Made by a program: the position numbers and the translations under genes | NCBI RefSeq assembly: GCF_037482285.1 | Contig: NZ_JBBEYB010000001.1 | Location: 124,001-188,000 of the forward strand | Direction of reading: 5' to 3' | DNA: 64,000 bases | Source: Aquabacterium sp029268225 | GTDB lineage: Bacteria; Pseudomonadota; Gammaproteobacteria; Burkholderiales; Burkholderiaceae_C | Notes under the pieces: model-generated | Databases searched by the model: none | Seen by the model: only the letters and a program-made list of their open reading frames with translations | What the model was told of the DNA's origin: nothing | Shown: in pieces, positions 53,820 through 62,782 of the stretch | Numbering within the stretch: position 1 is the stretch's first letter | Layout: each line of letters starts with the position of its first letter

Positions 53820-54722
53820 TTAGGCAGTGACGAGGGGCGATGAGACGCCATGGGCGCTGCGGGGCTTGAGGCCGAGCAGGGCACGGGCTTCGGCGGGGCT
53901 GGCGATGGCGCGACCGGCGTTGCGCGCGCACTGGGCCAGGGCCTCGATCAGCTGGCCGTTGCCAGTGGTGCGGGCGCCTCCGGGCAGGTAGAAGGTGTCT
54001 TCCACGCCGGTGCGCAGCATGCCGCCGAGGTCGGCGGTGGCCTGGTGCACGGCCCAGATCTCTTCACGGCCGATCAGGGTGGTCTGCCAGATGGTGTCGG
54101 GTTCGCGGTACTTGACCAGCAGCTTGAGCAGGTCGGCGTCCACCGGCATGCCCGAGGCCACGCCCATCACGAAGTTGTATTCGAGGTGGTCGGTCATGCC
54201 GGCCTTCTTGTACATGCCCACCGAGCGCACGATGCCCACGTCAAAGCATTCGAACTCGGCGCGGGTGCCGGTTTCGTTCATCACGTCGAGCATGGCCTTG
54301 ACCTTGTCGACCTGGTTGTCGAACAGCATCGGGGGCCAGGCCCATTCGCCGTTGTCCTTGATCTTGAGGTAGTTCAGGCTGCCGGCGTTGCAGGCGGCGA
54401 TCTCGGGGCGCACTGCGCGGATGCAGGCCGCCGGGCCGGAGATGTCGGTGCCGACCACGCCGGTGGTCAGGTTGATGATGACGTCGGGGCAGGCCTCGCG
54501 GATGGCGGTGTCGATCTCGGCGGCCACAGCCGGGTCCCAGCTGGGGAAGCGCCCCATGCCGGGGGCCTGCTGGCGCAGGTGCACGTGCATGATGGACGCG
54601 CCCGCGTTGTAGGCCTCGCGCGCGGCGGCGGCCATTTCCTGGGCCGTGACGGGCACCGGGTGTTGCTTGGGGTCGGTCAGCACGCCGGTGAGCGCGCAGG
54701 TGAGAATGGCCTTGTCCATCAT
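53820..54722 (-). CDS. BKACE (DUF849) beta-keto acid cleavage enzyme
   Basis: A 300-residue member of the family of 3-keto-5-aminohexanoate cleavage enzyme (Kce), which condenses a beta-keto acid with acetyl-CoA and releases acetoacetate and a new acyl-CoA. Zinc ligands His46 and His48 (IMHVHLR) are present; by position the third ligand should be Glu241 in GVEDTFYLPGG. Substrate residues vary in this family, and the lysine-fermentation genes kamA/kdd are absent, so the true substrate is another beta-keto acid. It starts inside the end of the biotin carboxylase gene (four-base overlap), so it is the last gene of the carboxylase operon. Confidence 0.88.
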   Translation of the reverse strand: MMDKAILTCALTGVLTDPKQHPVPVTAQEMAAAAREAYNAGASIMHVHLRQQAPGMGRFPSWDPAVAAEIDTAIREACPDVIINLTTGVVGTDISGPAACIRAVRPEIAACNAGSLNYLKIKDNGEWAWPPMLFDNQVDKVKAMLDVMNETGTRAEFECFDVGIVRSVGMYKKAGMTDHLEYNFVMGVASGMPVDADLLKLLVKYREPDTIWQTTLIGREEIWAVHQATADLGGMLRTGVEDTFYLPGGARTTGNGQLIEALAQCARNAGRAIASPAEARALLGLKPRSAHGVSSPLVTA

Positions 54723-56695
54723 TGATCCTTGGTGAGTTCGATGTCGATCAGCAGGGCCTTGGCCTGCACCTGTTCGCCCGGGACCGCATGCACGGCCTTG
54801 ACCACGCCCGGGGCTTGCGCGGAGAGCCACATTTCCATCTTCATGGCCTCGATGCTCAGCAGCGGCTGGCCTTCGACGACCGCATCACCGGGCTTGACCA
54901 GCACCTGTGCCACCGTGCCCGCCACGGGCGAGAGGCCGCGGCTGGGGTCCTGACCACTGCCTTGGTTGGGCCAGGCCGAGACCTCGGTGAACACGTGGGT
55001 GGCCGCCTCGATCACGAGGTGCAGTTCTTCCCCGACCCACACGGCGCGGACGCGCTTTTGCACGCCGTCCAGTTCGTAGCGGCACCAGCCGGTGGCTTCG
55101 TCGTGCGAGAGCAGGCGCAGTGGGGTGGCAGGCGCCATGGGCGTGGGGTGGACCAGGTAGGTGTGGCCGGTGCCGTGCTGCACGCGCAGGGCACGCTGGT
55201 CGCTGCCGCAGGCCAGCGGGATGTCGTAGGCCAGCACGCTGGCGGCGCGCAGGTCGGTGGCACGGCCTTCACGGTGCACGGCGTGCAGGGCGGCGGCCAG
55301 CAGCCAGGCGGTGTCGGGGGCAGCAGGGCGCTGCAGCAGGGGCTCGCTCTCGGTTTGCCACTGGTCGATCAGCGTGGTGGTCATGGTGCCAGCGCGGAAA
55401 CGCGGGTGGTCCACCAGGTCGCGCAGGAAGCGGGCGTTGTGGTTGAGGCCCAGCAGGGGCGCGTCGTCCAGCGTGGCGATCAGGCGGCGGATCGCGTCGT
55501 CGCGGTCGCGGCCGTGCACGATGAGCTTGGCCACCATCGGGTCGTAGTGCGGACTGACCTCGCCGCCTTCGCGGATGCCGTCGTCGATGCGCACGCCGTC
55601 GAACAGGGCCTGCTCGGGGCGCCACCAGGCGATGCGCCCGGTCTGCGGGGCGAAGTTGGCGTAGGGGTCTTCGGTGTACAGACGCGCCTCGACGGCATGG
55701 CCGCTCAGCGTGATCTGCTCTTGTGTGAGGGGCAGAGGCTGACCTGAGGCCACGCGCAACTGCCACTCCACCAGGTCCAGACCCGAGATCATTTCCGTGA
55801 CCGGGTGCTCCACCTGCAGGCGGGTGTTCATCTCCAGGAAGTAGTAGTTCAGGTTCTGGTCAACGATGTACTCGATGGTGCCAGCGCCGCAATAGTGAAT
55901 CGCCTTGGCGGCCAGCACCGCGTCGCGGCCCATGGCCTCGCGCATGGCGGGGCTGACGACCGGGGAGGGGGACTCTTCGATGACCTTCTGGCGACGGCGC
56001 TGCGCTGTGCAGTCGCGCTCGCCGATGTAGACGGCGTTGCCGTGGCTGTCGGCGAAGACCTGGATCTCGATGTGGCGGCCGTCGAGGATCAGGCGCTCGA
56101 GCATCAGCGTGCCGTCGCCGAAGGCGCTTTGCGCTTCGCGTCGGGCACTGACGATGGCCTGGGCCAGTTCGCTGTCCTGGTGCACCAGACGCATGCCGCG
56201 TCCGCCGCCGCCGCTGACGGCCTTGACCAGCAGCGGGTAGCCCAGGCGCTGGCCTTCGGCGATCAGGGTCTCGTCGTTCTGATCGGCCCCCAGGTAGCCG
56301 GGCGCGGTGGGCACGCCAGCCTTGATCATCTCCTGCTTGGCGCCGGCCTTGTCGCCCATCACGCGGATGGCTTCGGGCGAGGGGCCGATGAAAATGACGC
56401 CGGCATCACGACAGGCCTGGGCGAAGGCGGCGTTTTCCGACAGGAAGCCATAGCCGGGGTGGATGGCGTTGGCACCGGTCTGGCGGCAGGCTGCCAGCAG
56501 CACGTCGGCCTTCAGGTAGGACTCGGCCGCGGGGGCGGGGCCAATGCAGACGGCCTCGTCGGCCAGGCTGACGTGCGGGGCCTGGGCATCGGCTTCGCTG
56601 TAGACGGCCACCGTGCGGTAGCCCAGCTTGCGGGCGGTGCGGATGACGCGGCAGGCGATCTCGCCGCGATTGGCAATGAGGATTTTTTTCAGCAT
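54719..56695 (-). CDS. Biotin-dependent acyl-CoA carboxylase, biotin carboxylase/carrier subunit
   Basis: A 658-residue alpha subunit: biotin-carboxylase domain (KILIANRGEIACRVIRTARK, the ATP-grasp loop KAVSGGGGRGMRLV, RDCTAQRRRQKVIEESP, FLEMNTRLQVEHPVTEMI), a middle domain, and a C-terminal biotinyl domain with EAMKMEM (Lys619). Length and order fit 3-methylcrotonyl-CoA or geranyl-CoA carboxylase alpha (LiuD/AtuF). It pairs with the carboxyltransferase encoded at 58865-60478. A 120-base gap with a repeat separates it from the hydratase gene. Confidence 0.9.
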   Translation of the reverse strand: MLKKILIANRGEIACRVIRTARKLGYRTVAVYSEADAQAPHVSLADEAVCIGPAPAAESYLKADVLLAACRQTGANAIHPGYGFLSENAAFAQACRDAGVIFIGPSPEAIRVMGDKAGAKQEMIKAGVPTAPGYLGADQNDETLIAEGQRLGYPLLVKAVSGGGGRGMRLVHQDSELAQAIVSARREAQSAFGDGTLMLERLILDGRHIEIQVFADSHGNAVYIGERDCTAQRRRQKVIEESPSPVVSPAMREAMGRDAVLAAKAIHYCGAGTIEYIVDQNLNYYFLEMNTRLQVEHPVTEMISGLDLVEWQLRVASGQPLPLTQEQITLSGHAVEARLYTEDPYANFAPQTGRIAWWRPEQALFDGVRIDDGIREGGEVSPHYDPMVAKLIVHGRDRDDAIRRLIATLDDAPLLGLNHNARFLRDLVDHPRFRAGTMTTTLIDQWQTESEPLLQRPAAPDTAWLLAAALHAVHREGRATDLRAASVLAYDIPLACGSDQRALRVQHGTGHTYLVHPTPMAPATPLRLLSHDEATGWCRYELDGVQKRVRAVWVGEELHLVIEAATHVFTEVSAWPNQGSGQDPSRGLSPVAGTVAQVLVKPGDAVVEGQPLLSIEAMKMEMWLSAQAPGVVKAVHAVPGEQVQAKALLIDIELTKDQ

Positions 56696-56740
56696 GGTGT
56701 CTTTATGGTGAACATCTCTGCATGCGGTGTCATCCCAGCG

Positions 56741-56815
56741 ACCACCATGGATCCGGCTTCGCCGGTCCGTTGGTGGTGCCCCTTGAGGGGGCGCGCGCAG
56801 CGCGTAGGGGGTGGG
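56741..56815. repeat. REP-like palindromic element inside the operon
   Basis: Two adjoining hairpins fill the gap between the hydratase and biotin carboxylase genes: ACCACCA ... TGGTGGT enclosing a CCGG/CCGG stem (56741-56777), then CCCC-TTGA-GGGG with a GCGCGC-rich tail (56779-56815). The shape and GC-rich wording resemble short dispersed intergenic repeats common in Comamonadaceae genomes (recollection, not a search). It could stabilise or process the polycistronic message. Confidence 0.5.
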
Positions 56816-57646
56816 TCATGGAACCCAGGTCGGCGCACGTTTTTGCATGAAGGCGCTGGTGCCCTCCTGGCCTTCTTCGCTGAGCACGGCGCGGGCGAAC
56901 ACCGCCGCGGCGTCGTCGATCAGGTATTCGGCCGAGGTGTGGCGGGCACGGGCGAGCAGCAACTTGGTTTCGGTGATGGCCTTGGGGCCGCAGGCCAGGA
57001 TGCGATCGACCGTGCGCTGCAGCGCCGCAGCCAGGCTGGCCTCGTCGGCATGCACCTCGTGCACCAGGCGGATCGTCAGGGCTTCCTGCGCATCGACCTT
57101 GGCGCCCGTCACCGACAGGCGCTTGGCCTCGGCGTAGCCCAGGCGTTCGACCAGGAAGGGCGCGATCTGTGCCGGGACGATGCCCAGCGAGGTTTCCGGC
57201 AGACGGAAGCTCACGTTGTCGCGCGCCAGGGTGACGTCGGACACGCAGGCCAGGCCGAAGCCGCCGCCCATCACCGTGCCTTCCAGCACGGTGACGATGG
57301 GCAGGCTGGAGCGTGAGAAGGCCAGGCAGAGGCGACCGAACGCGGCGTTGACCGCTTCGATCGGGTTGCGCTCGTTGACCGCCTGCCCGGCGCTGAGTGC
57401 CGCCTGCTGCTGCGCCAGCTTCATGCGCGCCTGGGCCATGTCGCCGATGTCGCCACCGGCGCAGAAGTGGCCGCCCGCGCCGCGCAGCACCACCACGCGG
57501 GCCTGCGGGTCGGCTTCGGCGTCACTCAGGGCGGTGAGCAGCTCCTGCACCATGGTCATGGACATGGCGTTGCGCACCTCGGGCCGGTTCAGCGTGAGGG
57601 TGCAGACGCCCCGGTCCATCTGGACCTGAAGGGTGGTGTGGCTCAT
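56816..57646 (-). CDS. Enoyl-CoA hydratase family protein (methylglutaconyl/isohexenylglutaconyl-CoA hydratase type)
   Basis: A 276-residue crotonase-fold protein: MDRGVCTLTLNRPEVRNAMS, oxyanion loop HFCAGGDIGDMAQAR, GTVMGGGFGLACVSDVTLA, and RLPETSLGIVPAQIAPFLV. The first glutamate position is Gly-Phe-Gly here and only the second Glu (PETSLG) is present, as in AUH/AtuE-like hydratases that act on carboxylated enoyl-CoAs. It fits the step after carboxylation. It starts ten bases after the acyl-CoA dehydrogenase stop. Confidence 0.85.
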   Translation of the reverse strand: MSHTTLQVQMDRGVCTLTLNRPEVRNAMSMTMVQELLTALSDAEADPQARVVVLRGAGGHFCAGGDIGDMAQARMKLAQQQAALSAGQAVNERNPIEAVNAAFGRLCLAFSRSSLPIVTVLEGTVMGGGFGLACVSDVTLARDNVSFRLPETSLGIVPAQIAPFLVERLGYAEAKRLSVTGAKVDAQEALTIRLVHEVHADEASLAAALQRTVDRILACGPKAITETKLLLARARHTSAEYLIDDAAAVFARAVLSEEGQEGTSAFMQKRAPTWVP

Positions 57647-57656
57647 GGGGTGATCC

Positions 57657-58811
57657 TCAGCGGGCCTTCTTGGGCAGGGTGCCTTCGAGCTTGGCGATGA
57701 TGCCCAGCATGATTTCGTCGGCGCCGCCTCCGATGGAGACCAGGCGACCGTCGCGGTAGGCGCGGGCCAGCGGGTTGTCCCAGGTGAAGCCCATGCCGCC
57801 CCAGTACTGCAGGCAGCTGTCGGTCACTTCGCGGGTCAGGCGACCGCACTTGAGCTTGGCCATCGAGGCCAGGCGGGTCACGTCCTTGCCCGCCACGTAG
57901 TCTTCGACCGCGCGGTAGGTCAGCGAGCGCAGCAACTCGACCTCGGTGCGCAGCTCGGCCAGGCGGAAGTGGATGACCTGGTTGTGGATCAGCGGCGTGC
58001 CGAAAGTGCTGCGCTCCTTGCAGTACGCGATGGTCAGGTCAATCAGGCGGTCCATCATCAGCAGCGAGTTGGCCGCGCCGTACAGGCGCTCTTCCTGGAA
58101 CTGCAGCATCTGCATCATGAAGCCCGTGCCTTCGACGCCGATCAGGTTGCGCTTGGGCACGCGCACGTTGTCGAAGAAGAGCTGCGCCGTGTCGGACGAG
58201 CGCATGCCCAGCTTGTCGATCTTCTGGCGCTCGATGCCCTTGGCGTCCATCGGCACGATGATCAGTGACTTGTTCTCGTGGACCTTGCCTTCGGAAGTGT
58301 TGGCCAGCAGGCAGCACCAGTCGGCCTGCATGCCGTTGGTGATCCACATCTTGGAGCCATTGATGACGTAGTCGTCGCCATCGGACTTGGCCGTGGTCTT
58401 GAGCGCGGCCACGTCCGAGCCGCCGCCCACTTCGCTCACGCCGATGCAGCCGACCATGTCACCGGCAATGGCCGGGGCCAGGAATTCTTTCTTCAGCGCG
58501 TCCGAGCCGAAGCGGTGCAGGGCCGGGGTGCACATGTCGGTCTGCACGCCGATGGCCAGCGGCACGCCGCCGCAGTTGGCCACGCCCAGCGCTTCCGAGG
58601 CCACCATCGAGTACGAGAAGTCCAGGCCCATGCCACCGTAGGCGGTGTCGTACTTGATGCCCAGCAGGCCCAGGTTGCCCAGCTTCTTGAAGACGTCGTG
58701 GGCGGGGAAGTGCCCGGCCTTTTCCCATTCGTCGGAATAGGGGTTGATCTCGTTTTCGACGAAGCGCTTGACGGTGTCGCTGAGGGTGAGGTGTTCGGCG
58801 GTGAATTGCAT
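57657..58811 (-). CDS. Acyl-CoA dehydrogenase, AtuD (citronellyl-CoA dehydrogenase)-like
   Basis: A 384-residue FAD enzyme that makes the alpha-beta double bond needed before carboxylation. Features: INPYSDEWEKAGHFPAHDVF, GCIGVSEVGGGSDVAALKTT, MWITNGMQADW, LGMRSSDTAQLFFD and the C-terminal LVSIGGGADEIMLGIIAKLE. The GGGADEIMLGI end and overall wording are those I recall for AtuD rather than for isovaleryl-CoA dehydrogenase, which ends in GTSEIRRxLIGRE. Start at 58811 follows AAGGACCGCTC. It lies 53 bases after the carboxyltransferase gene. Confidence 0.85.
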   Translation of the reverse strand: MQFTAEHLTLSDTVKRFVENEINPYSDEWEKAGHFPAHDVFKKLGNLGLLGIKYDTAYGGMGLDFSYSMVASEALGVANCGGVPLAIGVQTDMCTPALHRFGSDALKKEFLAPAIAGDMVGCIGVSEVGGGSDVAALKTTAKSDGDDYVINGSKMWITNGMQADWCCLLANTSEGKVHENKSLIIVPMDAKGIERQKIDKLGMRSSDTAQLFFDNVRVPKRNLIGVEGTGFMMQMLQFQEERLYGAANSLLMMDRLIDLTIAYCKERSTFGTPLIHNQVIHFRLAELRTEVELLRSLTYRAVEDYVAGKDVTRLASMAKLKCGRLTREVTDSCLQYWGGMGFTWDNPLARAYRDGRLVSIGGGADEIMLGIIAKLEGTLPKKAR

Positions 58812-58864
58812 GAGCGGTCCTTGAAACGGCGGGTGGGGCAGACAGGGCAGGGGGAGGGCAGGGC

Positions 58865-60478
<1,614 letters not shown>

Positions 60479-60509
60479 CTTGGTGAACCAGTCTGGAGAG
60501 GACAGGTTC

Positions 60510-60566
60510 ACTGTAGAGTTGCTTGACGTTAACGTCAATCAAATGCTGACTAGGTAAACTACCTAG
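60510..60566 (-). promoter_or_regulatory. Promoter and MerR-type operators of the carboxylase operon
   Basis: TTGACGTTAACGTCAA (60523-60538) is a perfect 16-base palindrome. On the minus strand it supplies a -35 (TTGACG) with a 17-base spacer to TACAGT (-10, 60515-60510), 32 bases before the carboxyltransferase ATG. Next to it lies CTAGGTA-AAC-TACCTAG (60550-60566), a second perfect inverted repeat with seven-base arms. A dimeric MerR regulator bound over the -35 and spacer fits the LiuR mode of repression; the divergent merR gene is the obvious candidate. Confidence 0.7.
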
Positions 60567-60686
60567 CCAGCCTTGGGCGGCGCGTCGCTACCCTTGGGAA
60601 ACCTCGCAGGTTCGGCTGTCGAACGGGCGAGGAGTGTCCCGGCCCGTTAACATGGCGTCCGGAAAACGAAGTGGGGTGTTCTTGTC

Positions 60687-61199
60687 GTGGTGGGTTCCGT
60701 GAAAGCCAAAGCTGAAAATGCATCGACGTCCGAGCTCGCGCAGCGCGAGACGGGCCTACCACCGTCTTGGGCCTTTGACGACGAGGACGACACCAGCGCC
60801 GACGCCCTGATGGGCATCGCCGAGGTGTGTGAGCTGTACAAGGTCTCGCCCCGTGCCCTGCGTTTTTACGAAACCAAGGGCCTGCTGGCGCCGCGCCGCA
60901 TCAATGGCACCCGGGTCTACAACAAAGTGGATCGCGCCCGGCTGACCCGCATCCTGCGGGCCAAGTCGCTCGGCACCCCGTTGGCCGAGATCAAGCACTA
61001 CCTGGACATGTATGGGCAGCGCGGCGAAGGCCGCATCCAGCAGCTCACCTATGTCATCGAGAAGACCGATGCGGCCATTGCGGAACTCGAAGCCAAACGC
61101 GCCCAGATCGACACGGCGCTGGCCGAGTTGCGCGTCATCAACGCGCGCAGCCGCCAGACTTTGGCCGAGAAGCAGCAGGAAGACGGCGAGGCGCGCTGA
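60687..61199 (+). CDS. MerR-family regulator, LiuR/AtuR-position
   Basis: A 170-residue MerR protein: helix-turn-helix LMGIAEVCELYKVSPRALRF with wing YETKGLLAPRRINGTRVYNK, then the dimerisation coiled coil (TYVIEKTDAAIAELEAKRAQ). No cysteine cluster, so not a metal sensor; it is of the LiuR type that controls branched-chain acyl-CoA operons, probably responding to a CoA intermediate. It carries an acidic N-terminal extension of about 41 residues. The start is a GTG at 60687, with another GTG at 60699; no in-frame ATG precedes the conserved domain. Divergent from the carboxylase operon. Confidence 0.85.
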   Translation: MVGSVKAKAENASTSELAQRETGLPPSWAFDDEDDTSADALMGIAEVCELYKVSPRALRFYETKGLLAPRRINGTRVYNKVDRARLTRILRAKSLGTPLAEIKHYLDMYGQRGEGRIQQLTYVIEKTDAAIAELEAKRAQIDTALAELRVINARSRQTLAEKQQEDGEAR

Positions 61200-61201
61200 G
61201 T

Positions 61202-62245
61202 TCAGCGTGTCAGCGTGAAGGCCTGCCAGCGTCGCGCTTGCAGGGCCCGGTCGGCTTCCAGTGCCGTGAGCGCGGCTTCCTGTAACTGGTGCAGGGATTC
61301 GGTGGCGTCCGTATACGCCGCCACCCCCATGGCCAGTCCCACACCCACCTCGTCGCCGCTGGGCAGCACCAGCGGCGCGGCCACGGCGTGGGCGATGCGT
61401 CGTTGCAGGCCTTCGGCCTCGTCGTCGCCACCGTGGCGCATCAGCACGCCGAAACGCGTCGGCCCCAGGCGGGCCAGCACATCGCCCAGGCGCACCTGCT
61501 GGGCCAGGCGTTGCACGGTGTCGTGCAGGGCGAACTCGGCGGCGGCGGCGCCGAAGCCGGTTTCAATGGTGTCGATCCCGTCGATGTCCAGGGCCAGCAA
61601 GGCAAAGGGTTCGCCCGTGCGCATGGCGTGGGCCAGTTCGGCTTCCAACTGCTCCTGAAACTGATCGGCCGGACGCAAACCGGGCAGCGCCGCCGCCAGG
61701 GTGGTCTGCGCCTCGTGTGGCACGAGCGCAGAGCTTGCGTGCTCGCGCAGGCTGCGCCGGTCTTGCAAGATGCGGGCGGCCACCAGGGCCAGGTCCTGCA
61801 AGCTGCGGCGTTGCACTTCGGTCCAGGGCGCCGCAGGCTGGGTGTCGAGCAAAACCAGGGTGCCCACAGCCAGACCTTGGTCGTCGCACAGGGCCGCGCC
61901 AGCGTACAGGCGCACATGCGGCTCGCCTTGCACCAGCGGGTGTTGGGCACGTGCCGGGTCGGCGCTCAGGTCTTCGACCACCAGCGGGCTCTGCGGCGAG
62001 GCCAGCACCGGTTCACACAGCGATTCGGTCCGCGCCAACTCCGACACATCCACGCCCACCCGGGCCACAAAGACCTGGTGGTCGGCCTGCATCAGGCTGA
62101 TCACCGCCGCAGGCGCACCAAAGCTCTGGGCGGCCACCCGCACCAGCGCATCCAGGGCCGGATCGCCCATGTCGGCCGTGCAGGCCAGGGCCGCCACAGC
62201 GGCCAGACGCTGGGCTTCGTGTTCAGGGGCGAGGTGATTCGACAT
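61202..62245 (-). CDS. GAF-domain protein with degenerate GGDEF domain and intact I-site
   Basis: A 347-residue cytoplasmic protein: GAF domain at about 25-165 (PALDALVRVAAQSFGAPAAV, EPVLASPQSPLVVEDLSAD, GLAVGTLVLLDTQPAAPW) and a GGDEF-fold domain at about 200-345. The active-site GGDEF is replaced by GPTRF, so cyclase activity is very unlikely. The I-site RxxD is kept as RLGD five residues upstream, which could bind c-di-GMP. It converges on merR with two bases between stops. Confidence 0.82.
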   Translation of the reverse strand: MSNHLAPEHEAQRLAAVAALACTADMGDPALDALVRVAAQSFGAPAAVISLMQADHQVFVARVGVDVSELARTESLCEPVLASPQSPLVVEDLSADPARAQHPLVQGEPHVRLYAGAALCDDQGLAVGTLVLLDTQPAAPWTEVQRRSLQDLALVAARILQDRRSLREHASSALVPHEAQTTLAAALPGLRPADQFQEQLEAELAHAMRTGEPFALLALDIDGIDTIETGFGAAAAEFALHDTVQRLAQQVRLGDVLARLGPTRFGVLMRHGGDDEAEGLQRRIAHAVAAPLVLPSGDEVGVGLAMGVAAYTDATESLHQLQEAALTALEADRALQARRWQAFTLTR

Positions 62246-62361
62246 GGTGCTTTCGGGCGACGCCCCGCGGTGTTCGGCAAGGCTTGCTGTCTATATCGGC
62301 ACTTTGGGCGCCAACCCAAGCCCTAGATTGCAGGGGCCGCCAGCCAAGGCTCAGGCCGGCC

Positions 62362-62703
62362 TCAGGCCTTCTTCAGAAACTCGGACTTCAGCGACATGCT
62401 GCCGATGCCGTCGATCTTGCAGTCCACATCGTGGTCGCCACCCACCAGGCGGATGCTCTTGACCTTGGTGCCTTTCTTCAGCACCAGCGAGGAGCCCTTG
62501 ACCTTGAGGTCCTTGATCAGGATGACGCTGTCGCCATCGGCCAGCGGGGTGCCGTGCGCGTCTTTGATGACCGCGTCGGCCTCGCCTTCCTCGGCCTGGG
62601 CGGCCACTGGCCATTCATGGGCGCAGTCCGGGCAGACGTAGTTGTCGCCATCCTGATAGGTGTTCTCCATGGCGCAAACGGGGCAAGCGGGGATGGTGGA
62701 CAT
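62362..62703 (-). CDS. yjdM: PhnA/YjdM-like zinc-ribbon protein
   Basis: A 113-residue protein with an N-terminal zinc ribbon (CPVC at residues 7-10 and CPDC about 17 residues later) and the PhnA/YjdM domain (DGDSVILIKDLKVKGSSLVL, KSIRLVGGDHDVDCKIDGIG, ending SEFLKKA). The older name alkylphosphonate uptake protein is misleading; function is not known and no phn genes are near. ATG at 62703 follows AAGGAAA. Divergent from the helicase gene with 79 bases between starts. Confidence 0.93.
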   Translation of the reverse strand: MSTIPACPVCAMENTYQDGDNYVCPDCAHEWPVAAQAEEGEADAVIKDAHGTPLADGDSVILIKDLKVKGSSLVLKKGTKVKSIRLVGGDHDVDCKIDGIGSMSLKSEFLKKA

Positions 62704-62782
62704 GGGATTTTCCTTCTCAGAACGGGACAAAACCCCGATTGTCGCAGGGACATGTAGGGAGGGGCGCCTTTACACTGCCGCC

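Noticed and set aside
53820..54722. Lysine-fermentation 3-keto-5-aminohexanoate cleavage enzyme
   Set aside because: The kam/kdd/kal genes of that pathway are absent; the gene overlaps a carboxylase operon instead.
60479..60538. TTG start extending the carboxyltransferase by 20 residues
   Set aside because: The codon lies in the palindromic operator/-35, has no ribosome site, and the extension is not part of the family.
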